A model generated the notes under the pieces. That model did not search any database and was not told the DNA's origin. It saw nothing but the letters and a program-made list of their open reading frames with translations. The position numbers and the translations under genes are program-made. From Pseudomonas protegens (GTDB lineage Bacteria; Pseudomonadota; Gammaproteobacteria; Pseudomonadales; Pseudomonadaceae), in the NCBI RefSeq assembly GCF_003363755.1, contig NZ_CP031396.1:6356501-6420500 (forward strand): 64,000 bases of DNA. The letters are read 5' to 3'. Positions 27,936-35,022 of this stretch are shown piece by piece; the stretch's first letter is position 1, and each line of letters begins with the position of its first letter.

Positions 27936-28004
27936 TTCTTCAATCGATGGCGGCCGGCGGCGCTGTGATTCGCCGCGGCCAGGCACTAACAAAGGTGAGT
28001 GGTT

Positions 28005-29027
28005 ATGAACGTGATGTCTGAAAACAAACCGGCCGCGGCGCCCGCTAGAACGCGCCGGCGCCTTCCCACCGAACTGAGTATTTTTCTGGTCCTGATCGGC
28101 ATCGGCCTGGTCTTCGAGCTGTTCGGCTGGATCGTGCGTGACCAGAGCTTCCTGATGAACTCTCAGCGCCTGGTGCTGATGATCCTCCAGGTGTCGATCA
28201 TCGGTCTGCTGGCCATCGGCGTGACCCAGGTGATCATCACCACGGGCATCGACCTGTCCTCGGGCTCGGTGCTGGCGCTGTCGGCGATGATCGCCGCCAG
28301 CCTGGCGCAGACCTCGGACTTTGCCCGGGCAGTGTTTCCGTCCCTCACCGACTTGCCGGTGTGGATACCGGTGGTGGCCGGGCTGGGGGTGGGCCTGCTG
28401 GCGGGGGCGATCAACGGCAGCATCATCGCCATCACTGGCATTCCGCCCTTTATCGCCACCCTGGGCATGATGGTCTCGGCCCGCGGCCTGGCCCGCTATT
28501 ACACCGAAGGCCAGCCGGTGAGCATGCTGTCCGATTCCTACACCGCCATCGGTCACGGGGCGATGCCGGTGATCATCTTCCTGGTGGTGGCGGTGATCTT
28601 CCACATCGCCTTGCGCTACACCAAGTACGGCAAATACACCTACGCCATCGGCGGCAACATGCAGGCGGCGCGCACCTCGGGGATCAACGTCAAGCGCCAT
28701 CTGGTGATCGTCTACAGCATCGCCGGGTTGCTGGCGGGGCTGGCCGGGGTGGTGGCCTCGGCGCGGGCCGCCACCGGGCAGGCGGGGATGGGCATGTCCT
28801 ATGAACTGGATGCGATTGCCGCGGCCGTGATCGGCGGCACCAGCCTGGCCGGTGGCGTGGGGCGCATCACCGGCACGGTGATCGGCGCGCTGATTCTTGG
28901 CGTCATGGCCAGCGGCTTCACCTTTGTCGGCGTGGATGCCTACATCCAGGACATCATCAAGGGCCTGATCATCGTGGTGGCGGTGGTCATTGACCAGTAC
29001 CGCAACAAGCGCAAGCTCAAGCGCTGA
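28005..29027 (+). CDS. Inositol-type sugar ABC transporter, permease
   Basis: 340 residues, RbsC/IatP-type permease with 8-10 membrane helices; conserved segments include GIDLSSGSVLALSAMIAASL, AITGIPPFIATLGMMVSARG, YAIGGNMQAARTSGINV and AAVIGGTSLAGGVGRITGTV. ATG 28005 has AAAGGTG 8 bp upstream; ATG 28014 is possible. Third gene of the importer operon, followed by REP units and a terminator. Confidence 0.92.
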   Translation: MNVMSENKPAAAPARTRRRLPTELSIFLVLIGIGLVFELFGWIVRDQSFLMNSQRLVLMILQVSIIGLLAIGVTQVIITTGIDLSSGSVLALSAMIAASLAQTSDFARAVFPSLTDLPVWIPVVAGLGVGLLAGAINGSIIAITGIPPFIATLGMMVSARGLARYYTEGQPVSMLSDSYTAIGHGAMPVIIFLVVAVIFHIALRYTKYGKYTYAIGGNMQAARTSGINVKRHLVIVYSIAGLLAGLAGVVASARAATGQAGMGMSYELDAIAAAVIGGTSLAGGVGRITGTVIGALILGVMASGFTFVGVDAYIQDIIKGLIIVVAVVIDQYRNKRKLKR

Positions 29028-29045
29028 TCCACCAGCCTGTTGTCG

Positions 29046-29122
29046 GCGCCGGCTGGCCAGCGAAGGCGCCCACAAGATGAGGTGCAACAGACGGGGCTGT
29101 TCGCCGGCAAGTTGGCTTCTGC
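29046..29122. repeat. REP pair after the importer operon
   Basis: GCGCCGGCTGGCCAGCGAAG (29046-29065) and the inverse TTCGCCGGCAAGTTGGCTTC (29100-29119): degenerate inverted REP units. They sit in the 421-bp gap 29028-29448, which also contains the terminator at 29238; the remainder shows nothing I can name. Confidence 0.65.
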
Positions 29123-29237
29123 GGTGGAGAAACGGGGGAAAAGGCTCCGAATCCGCCGCCCGGTACTGCCGTTTGTCTTCTAAAAGACCTGCTTGTATGG
29201 AATTTTTTGTTATAAAAGCACTCTGACAAATGCCACC

Positions 29238-29259
29238 AAAGCCCGCAATTGCGGGCTTT
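29238..29259 (+). terminator. Hairpin terminator after the inositol importer
   Basis: AAAGCCCGCAATTGCGGGCT plus TT is a perfect 22-bp palindrome (11-bp arms) with a short flanking T stretch on both strands, so it could act in both directions. Located 211 bp after the permease stop. Confidence 0.65.
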
Positions 29260-29448
29260 GTGCGGTTTGTCAGACAGATTCGCTGTCATTTCAGTTGCTG
29301 CGCCCTCAAACCGGCCTTAGACTGCCGCCCCTCGTAAATTGAGTGCCGGGTGGCGCTTGGAAGGTATGGCGCCTTTCTGATGACCTGACGGGTCAACCGG
29401 AAACAGTTTGAATTCGCCTTAATGCACGTATTTTTTATAGAGAAATCA

Positions 29449-29853
29449 ATGACCAAGGAAAAGTTGCTGGCCATGCCGGCGGATGACTACATGAATGCCG
29501 AGCAGCACGCTTTTTTCAGCGACCTGTTGCAAGCCATGAAGGTGGAAACCCACGAGCGCATCGAACAGAACCGGATCGCCATTGAAAGCCTGGACACCCC
29601 GGCTGACCCGGCCGACGCCGCTTCCGTCGAAGAAGAGCGCACCTGGTTGGTCAACGCCATTGATCGTGACCAGCGCATGCTGCCGCAATTGGAGCAGGCC
29701 TTGGGCCGGATCAGTGACGACAGCTTCGGCTGGTGCGATGACAGCGGCGAGCCGATCGGCCTCAAGCGCCTGCTGATCAGCCCAACCACCAAGTACTGCA
29801 TCGAAGCCCAAGAGCGCCACGAGCAGATCGACAAGCATCAGCGTCAAGCCTGA
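29449..29853 (+). CDS. DksA/TraR-family protein lacking the full zinc finger (DksA2-like)
   Basis: 134 residues. N-terminal coiled coil (FFSDLLQAMKVETHERIEQN through VEEERTWLVNAIDRDQRMLP) and a C-terminal DksA-type domain. Of the usual four zinc-binding Cys only the first of each pair is kept: WCDDSGEPIGL has Cys-x2-Ser and KYCIEAQ has Cys-x2-Ala. This matches DksA2-type paralogs that work without zinc, bind RNA polymerase with ppGpp and replace DksA under zinc limitation. The usual DksA tip Asp residues are hard to place by eye. ATG 29449 chosen; a terminator follows. Confidence 0.75.
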   Translation: MTKEKLLAMPADDYMNAEQHAFFSDLLQAMKVETHERIEQNRIAIESLDTPADPADAASVEEERTWLVNAIDRDQRMLPQLEQALGRISDDSFGWCDDSGEPIGLKRLLISPTTKYCIEAQERHEQIDKHQRQA

Positions 29854-29858
29854 TCGCC

Positions 29859-29888
29859 AGCCCCCGCCACAGCGGGGGCTTTGTTTTT
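29859..29888 (+). terminator. Rho-independent terminator of the DksA2-like gene
   Basis: AGCCCCCGC (29859-29867), loop CACA, GCGGGGGCT (29872-29880), then TTGTTTTTT. Strong intrinsic terminator right after the stop codon. Confidence 0.9.
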
Positions 29889-30015
29889 TCGGGTACGACT
29901 CCATACCCGTTCATTCCCTTGATCTACTGCAAACCCCCGACTAAGGGACCATGGATAATGGCCTTCTAGTGGCGTCTAATGCCGAAAATAATTAGAACGA
30001 TGTGGGGTGCTAAAC

Positions 30016-31638
30016 ATGTCAAGAGAAGGATCTCTAGCGGTGCCGATCGCGCAACCGCTGGCAGCAACACCCGCCGTCCGTTGGTGGGCGCCGACCTTGC
30101 AGAGCGCGGCCTTGATGGGCTTGCTGGGTGGCCAGGCACTGGGTGACTGGCCGCTGTACCTGTGCCTGCCCCTGGCGGTGCTGGTGGTCTGGCTGCCTCG
30201 GCTGAGAAGCCGCAAGGTGCCCGAGGCGCCGACGGCAACGGCCGACAGCGAGCTGTCCTCGCTGACCCGCGACCTGTCCTACAGCACCACCCATAACGCC
30301 CTGTCTGCTGCTGGCGTGGCCTATTCGGTGACGCAACTGGCGGGCAAGCTGCAATCCCAGCTGGATGCCGCGGCGCGCATCGTCGGCAACGCCGAAGTGA
30401 TGATCAAGACCGAACAGGCCACCTCGCAACTCAGCCGGCAAGCCCTGGAGGCAGCCAGTGAAGCCCACGCCAGCAGCGCCGAAGGGCGCACGGTGCTGGG
30501 GGAGTCCATCAGTCGCATGCACTCCCTGAGCGAGCGGGCCAGTGGCAGCCGCGAGCTGATCGAGGCCTTGAGCCAGCGCAGCGAAGAGATCCAGCGGGTG
30601 ACCCTGGTGATCCAGTCCATCGCCAGCCAGACCAACCTGCTGGCCCTGAATGCCGCTATCGAGGCCGCCCGGGCCGGGGAGCACGGACGGGGTTTTGCCG
30701 TGGTCGCCGACGAGGTGCGCGGGCTGGCCGGGCGCACCGCCACGGCCACCGATGAGGTCGGTGTGATGGTGGCCGATATCCAGCAACGCACCAGCGATGT
30801 GGTGGAGCAGATCCGTCAGCTGTCCGACGACTTGAACCTGGGGGTGGAGCAGGTGGAACACACCGGTCGGCACCTGGACAACATCGCCCGTCTGGCAGCA
30901 GGGGTGGAAGGCCAGGTCAGCGAGATCGCCCGGGGCGCCGAGACCAACCGCGAACAGTTGGACAGCCTGTTCCATGCCGTGGAACAGATGCGCAGCGACC
31001 TGGCGGTCAGCGATCAGCAGACCCGCAGCCTGGCTCAGGCGGCGGTGCAGATGGAAGGGCAGGCCGAAACCATCAGTGAGCGTCTGGCGGCTGTGGGGCT
31101 GGATGACTACCACCAGCGCATTTATGACCTGGCCCGTGAAGGCGCCCGGCGTATTGCCGAGCAGTTCGAGACCGACCTGGCGCAGAACCGCATCAGCCTC
31201 GACGACCTGTTCGACCGCCATTACCAGTTGATCGCCAACACCGATCCGGCCAGGTACCAGACCCGTTTCGACCGCTACACCGATCAGGTGCTGCCGCCGA
31301 TCCAGGAATCCCTGCTGCCGCGCCACGACGGCCTGGTGTTCGCCATCGCCTGTACCCAAGAGGGTTATGTACCGACCCACAACCTGGCCTTCTCCCAGCC
31401 GTTGACCGGCGATCCCGTGGCGGACAACCTGCATAACCGCAGCAAGCGCAAGTTCGCCGATCGCACCGGCATTCGTTGTGGCAGTCACCAGCAACCGCTG
31501 TTGCTGCAAACCTATACCCGCGATACCGGCGAACTGATGCACGACTTGTCGGTGCCGATCTGGGTCCAGGGGCGGCATTGGGGAGGGTTGCGCCTGGGCT
31601 ACAAGCCCGAGCAGGCGCCGTCCCAGCGCAAGGGCTGA
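30016..31638 (+). CDS. Methyl-accepting chemotaxis protein with C-terminal sensor-like domain
   Basis: 540 residues. Two adjacent hydrophobic helices (about 27-42 and 46-60) anchor it with almost no periplasmic loop. The MCP signalling hairpin tip (ASQTNLLALNAAIEAARAGE, then FAVVADEVRGLAGRT) lies near residues 205-245. After the signalling domain comes a C-terminal domain of about 150 residues (RISLDDLFDRHYQLIANTDP through HDLSVPIWVQGRHWGGLRLG), probably a cytoplasmic ligand-binding domain. ATG 30016 chosen over GTG 30007. Monocistronic. The ligand is unknown. Confidence 0.88.
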   Translation: MSREGSLAVPIAQPLAATPAVRWWAPTLQSAALMGLLGGQALGDWPLYLCLPLAVLVVWLPRLRSRKVPEAPTATADSELSSLTRDLSYSTTHNALSAAGVAYSVTQLAGKLQSQLDAAARIVGNAEVMIKTEQATSQLSRQALEAASEAHASSAEGRTVLGESISRMHSLSERASGSRELIEALSQRSEEIQRVTLVIQSIASQTNLLALNAAIEAARAGEHGRGFAVVADEVRGLAGRTATATDEVGVMVADIQQRTSDVVEQIRQLSDDLNLGVEQVEHTGRHLDNIARLAAGVEGQVSEIARGAETNREQLDSLFHAVEQMRSDLAVSDQQTRSLAQAAVQMEGQAETISERLAAVGLDDYHQRIYDLAREGARRIAEQFETDLAQNRISLDDLFDRHYQLIANTDPARYQTRFDRYTDQVLPPIQESLLPRHDGLVFAIACTQEGYVPTHNLAFSQPLTGDPVADNLHNRSKRKFADRTGIRCGSHQQPLLLQTYTRDTGELMHDLSVPIWVQGRHWGGLRLGYKPEQAPSQRKG

Positions 31639-31720
31639 GAACATTGTTACCAGGGGCGTAAGACTGCTGTGCAGGATGTGACTGTTTCAGACGCCGGGAA
31701 CTGACTAGTATGCTCACATC

Positions 31721-31734
31721 GTTAGGGAGCTAAC
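31721..31734. promoter_or_regulatory. GTTAG-N4-CTAAC inverted repeat upstream of a small gene
   Basis: GTTAG GGAG CTAAC lies just after a -10-like TAGTAT near 31706 and 20 bp before the ATG at 31754, the position of a repressor operator. The regulator is not identified. Confidence 0.4.
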
Positions 31735-31753
31735 TAATTCCTCGAGGTTCTCC

Positions 31754-31972
31754 ATGCACAGCAAAGTTGATGTAGCCGTGATGATCGGCAGTGGTGTTCC
31801 CCCCATGCTGCGGGACCTGGGACGCAAGGCATGCTGGGTGGTGCTGGTCAATGGCGAACAACGTGGCACTGCCTTTGCCAGCCGCGTCGAGGCCGAGGAG
31901 TGCCGGCAGGCCTGGCAGGCGAAACTGGCGCAGTGCCGGCCTGGGCGCCATGCATTCCAGCATTCGGCTTGA
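31754..31972 (+). CDS. Small hypothetical protein
   Basis: 72 residues; a compact core (KACWVVLVNGEQRGTAFASR, then EAEECRQAWQAKLAQC) reads like a two-strand plus helix fold. TCGAGGTTCTCC precedes the ATG. A short perfect inverted repeat at 31721-31734 lies at the promoter. No family recognised; codon use is normal for the chromosome. Confidence 0.6.
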   Translation: MHSKVDVAVMIGSGVPPMLRDLGRKACWVVLVNGEQRGTAFASRVEAEECRQAWQAKLAQCRPGRHAFQHSA

Positions 31973-32151
31973 TGCTCGGGCGGTAGATAGAGGCTTGATC
32001 GGTTGGGGCGGATGTCTGGATTCAGGCTGTTGCAGGCAGGGCCCGAAGGCGAGTCGCTCGTTTTAAGTTAATCATCATGATGCTCTTAAACGGATCTCGC
32101 CTGGGTCACGGGGGCGCCGCTGGGTTCCCGGGCGGCGCGCTATGGCAGGTA

Positions 32152-32382
32152 TCAGGCGTTCAGGGCGCCCTGGTCAATGGCCAGCTTGAGGGCCTTGGCG
32201 GATTCCCTGGCCGCCGCTGCAGCTTCTTCGGAGGTCTTGAACCAGCGGTCGCGTTCCACCTGGTGGAAGGTGATCTGGGTCAGTGGAGGTTTGGCGCGCA
32301 TGGCAATCACGGCCTGGAATTCGCCTTCGACTTCTCTGCACTCGCCACGAATGAAAAACTCGCCAATATCTAGTTCGGTCAC
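32152..32382 (-). CDS. Small conserved hypothetical protein
   Basis: 76 residues, GTG start at 32382 with AAGGGAAGG about 7 bp upstream. It reads TELDIGEFFIRGECREVEGE, then VIAMRAKPPLTQITFHQVER and an Ala/Lys-rich terminal helix (TSEEAAAAARESAKALKLAI). It looks like a small alpha/beta protein; function unknown. A hairpin TTGAGCGC...GCGCTCAA at 32414-32440 lies just upstream of its ribosome site. Confidence 0.65.
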   Translation of the reverse strand: MTELDIGEFFIRGECREVEGEFQAVIAMRAKPPLTQITFHQVERDRWFKTSEEAAAAARESAKALKLAIDQGALNA

Positions 32383-33055
32383 TTCTAGCCTTCCCTTGGA
32401 GATGAGTGAGTGCTTGAGCGCCCGTACCGCGAGCGCTCAACCAGCGAGGGAGTATGGCAGTTGTTGCGTTGCGACGGGCTGAGTTATGTCATTGCGGTTT
32501 TAGGTAGAGATTGTTCTGAGGTACTAAAGTGAACTTTCTTACGCTTTAATCCGCCCATCCAGATCACTGCACCAGAGTATTACTGGTTAGAATGCCGGGC
32601 CTTGTGTGACGACTGCGGGCAAGATTACCCGCTGATGAGCAACATTAGTCTTTGTACTAATCAATGGCCGTGCAGTCATGAATCGCTCGCTTTAAATGGT
32701 CGAAATGCACAAAGTTGCTCTAGAATTGCTTCTGCAACCCGAAGTGGCTGCCGATCCGGGGATTCAATCTCAGGGTATATCCGGCTTTCCGGCCTGTTTC
32801 AGTACCCGCCCCAGATAGCTCGCCGCCACACTTTTCGGGGTGTCAGAGCCTACTCCTACAGCCTTTGACCTGTGCCTGATGCTTCGGCGAAATGCCCGCA
32901 GCTCAGCGCCGGCGTTAACGCCGTGGCCTGGAGTACCCGCTGCATTTGAGTGTTTTTTTGGGGTAACTGATTGGGGTGATCACGCCGTCATGGCGGTTTT
33001 TTGTGCTGTCCGTTTTTCCTCGGACGGCACCCTTTTGAGTATCGGGGAGTGTTCC
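32383..33055. other. 673-bp gene-poor region with several hairpins
   Basis: No convincing gene: the one open frame of note (32602-32868) has no ribosome site and a composition unlike neighbours. Structures seen are an 8-bp stem at 32414-32440, a 14-bp perfect palindrome CGGCGTTAACGCCG at 32910-32923, a T7 run near 32951, a small CGCC/GGCG hairpin followed by T6 near 32982-33002, and a 10-bp stem at 33003-33030 followed by CCTTTT. The region is AT-richer than its flanks. Confidence 0.5.
33003..33036 (+). terminator. Hairpin with T-run in front of the 33056 gene
   Basis: GTGCTGTCCG (33003-33012) pairs with CGGACGGCAC (33021-33030) with one G-T wobble; CCTTTT follows. It ends an unidentified upstream transcript or acts in the leader of the gene starting 20 bp later. 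Confidence 0.55.
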
Positions 33056-33526
33056 TTGGCAGTAAGTAATCTTGAAATGCATGCGCTGTTCGTTTTGGGT
33101 GATTTGCGCGCAAAGCTGGTCAAGCAGTTCCAATCTCGTTTTGTCTACATCACCGAACAGTCCGCCGAAGGCATCTACATCGCCGAGATCGATACCGAGA
33201 GCGCGTTGGTGGTGGACGACAAGCCTCGGCTGGAGCTCAAGGTGGGCGATCATTTTCGCGCTGCTGTACTGCCCAGCCGGGAAGGCGGCAAGCTGGAGAT
33301 CCGCTTTCGCGAGATCAAGCTGACGGTATACGGCCTGGGCGACTATGCCTTTGTCAGCAGTCCCCTGGGGCAGGGGATTGTGTTCAAGGAAGGTCACTCG
33401 GTGGTGATGGTCTTCGCCGCCAACGAGCAATTGCAGGAAGGCTTGAGCAAGACCCTCAAGGCGGTCAGCGCCAAGGCGGCCAAATTCCGCAAGGGCGAAC
33501 TGGTGAGTTTCAAGGCCAGCGAGTGA
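33056..33526 (+). CDS. Conserved hypothetical protein (TTG start proposed)
   Basis: 156 residues from TTG 33056, chosen because GGGGAG (33044-33049) lies 6 bp upstream; ATG 33077 has no ribosome site and a longer frame to 32840 would read through the hairpin at 33003-33030. Core segments are LRAKLVKQFQSRFVYITEQS, SALVVDDKPRLELKVGDHFR, EIRFREIKLTVYGLGDYAFV and a basic C-terminus (KAVSAKAAKFRKGELVSFKA). A beta-rich fold seems likely; no family recognised. Its TGA overlaps the next ATG. Confidence 0.6.
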   Translation: MAVSNLEMHALFVLGDLRAKLVKQFQSRFVYITEQSAEGIYIAEIDTESALVVDDKPRLELKVGDHFRAAVLPSREGGKLEIRFREIKLTVYGLGDYAFVSSPLGQGIVFKEGHSVVMVFAANEQLQEGLSKTLKAVSAKAAKFRKGELVSFKASE

Positions 33527-33729
33527 TGAGCCAGAGCCGCGCCGAGTTTCACCAGCAACACCAGCAGGCCGCGTGTGACGAAGCTCAACGCCTGTTCGCC
33601 GAGAAGGCGCGCTTGCAGGGCGCCTGGCTGAACTGGGTGGCCGGCCAGCTGTACCACCTGCGCCCGGCGGCATACGCCAGCATGGTGCGCCGCGAGTTGC
33701 AGCGGCTGCAGGAGCCGGCGGACCCTTGA
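33526..33729 (+). CDS. Small hypothetical protein
   Basis: 67 residues, helical and charged (AEFHQQHQQAACDEAQRLFA, then RPAAYASMVRRELQRL). ATG 33526 overlaps the stop of the preceding gene (TGATG), so the two form an operon. Function unknown. Confidence 0.6.
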   Translation: MSQSRAEFHQQHQQAACDEAQRLFAEKARLQGAWLNWVAGQLYHLRPAAYASMVRRELQRLQEPADP

Positions 33730-33863
33730 TGGCCCGATCCGGGCCGCGCCCTGGTTGAAAATATGGAACCTCTACTACAGTCAGTTGACTGAATGCTTCA
33801 GGGGCCTGGCAGCTTTGCGTGGCGTGTCCCTTTGGTCCTGGTCCTGATCCGAGAGGTGCACCC

Positions 33864-34877
33864 ATGAAAGGAATTCGAGCGCTGCTGGCCAGCAGCCTGT
33901 TGGCCCTTGCCGCCTTGAACGCGCCCCCGGTGGCGGCGGCTTCCGCGCCGATTCACTTCGCCGACCTGAACTGGGAGAGCGGCAGCCTGATCACCGAGAT
34001 CCTGCGGATCGTGGTCGAGAAGGGTTATGGCCTGCCCACCGATACACTGCCTGGCACCACCATCACCCTGGAAACCGCCCTGGCCAACAACGATATCCAG
34101 GTGATTGGCGAAGAGTGGGCGGGGCGCAGCCCGGTGTGGGTCAAGGCCGAGGCCGAAGGCAAGGTGCTGGCCCTGGGGGACACCGTCAAGGGCGCTACCG
34201 AAGGCTGGTGGGTGCCGGAGTACGTGATCAAGGGTGATCCCGCCAAGGGCATCGCGGCCCTGGCGCCGGAGTTGCGCAGCGTCACCGACCTGGCGCGCTA
34301 CAAGGATGTGTTCAAGGACCCGGAGAGTCCGACCAAGGGGCGTTTCCTCAACAGCCCGATTGGCTGGACCTCGGAGATCGTCAACCAGCAGAAGCTCAAA
34401 GCCTATGGCCTGGAGGACAGCTACGTGAACTTCCGCAGTGGCTCCGGCGCAGCCCTGGATGCGGAGATCAGCTCGTCGATCCGTCGGGGCAAACCGATCC
34501 TGTTCTACTACTGGTCACCGACGCCGCTGCTGGGGCGCTTCAAACTGGTCCAGCTGCAAGAGCCGCCCTTTGATGCCGAGGCCTGGAAGACCCTGACCGA
34601 CGCCAGCAACCCCAACCCGCGTCCGAGCCGTTCCCTGGCCTCGAAACTGTCCATCGGCGTGTCTGCGCCATTCCACAAGCAATACCCGCAGTTGGTGAGC
34701 TTCTTCAGCCAGGTCGAGCTGCCCATCGAGCCCCTCAACCAGGCCCTGGCGCAGATGAGCGAAAACCACAGCACGCCCCGTGACGCGGCCCGGGCCTTCC
34801 TCAAGCAGCATCCTGATCTATGGCGCAACTGGGTGCCCCAGGACGTCGCCGCCAAAGTCGCCGCCGCCCTGTTGTAG
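33864..34877 (+). CDS. Glycine betaine/choline-type ABC transporter substrate-binding protein
   Basis: 337 residues. Signal peptide (LLASSLLALAALNAPPVAAA) then an OpuAC-type fold: IHFADLNWESGSLITEILRI, ANNDIQVIGEEWAGRSPVW, ATEGWWVPEYVIKG and GKPILFYYWSPTPLLGRF, the aromatic residues typical of quaternary-amine cages. No permease or ATPase is adjacent, so it is an orphan binding protein. The TAG stop (34875-34877) lies in the first REP unit that follows. Confidence 0.85.
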   Translation: MKGIRALLASSLLALAALNAPPVAAASAPIHFADLNWESGSLITEILRIVVEKGYGLPTDTLPGTTITLETALANNDIQVIGEEWAGRSPVWVKAEAEGKVLALGDTVKGATEGWWVPEYVIKGDPAKGIAALAPELRSVTDLARYKDVFKDPESPTKGRFLNSPIGWTSEIVNQQKLKAYGLEDSYVNFRSGSGAALDAEISSSIRRGKPILFYYWSPTPLLGRFKLVQLQEPPFDAEAWKTLTDASNPNPRPSRSLASKLSIGVSAPFHKQYPQLVSFFSQVELPIEPLNQALAQMSENHSTPRDAARAFLKQHPDLWRNWVPQDVAAKVAAALL

Positions 34878-35007
34878 GCGCCGCCTTGCCGGCGAAAGGG
34901 CCCGCAGGCCTTGCACCGTCCATGGCGACGCCTTCGCTGGCAAGCCAGCTCCTACGCTCGCCCTGACACCGCGCAATGTTCCCGTAGGCGCCGCTTGCCG
35001 GCGAAGA
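34874..35007. repeat. Three REP units
   Basis: GTAGGCGCCGCCTTGCCGGC (from 34874), the inverse TTCGCTGGCAAGCCAGCTCC (34932-34951) and GTAGGCGCCGCTTGCCGGCG (34983-35002). They fill the space between the convergent binding-protein and TonB-receptor genes. Confidence 0.75.
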
Positions 35008-35022
35008 GGCCCCCAAGGCAGG

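Noticed and set aside
32602..32868. 88-codon frame in the gap before the 33056 gene
   Set aside because: No ribosome site, unusual composition for this genome and no recognisable domain; the sequence is better explained as non-coding.
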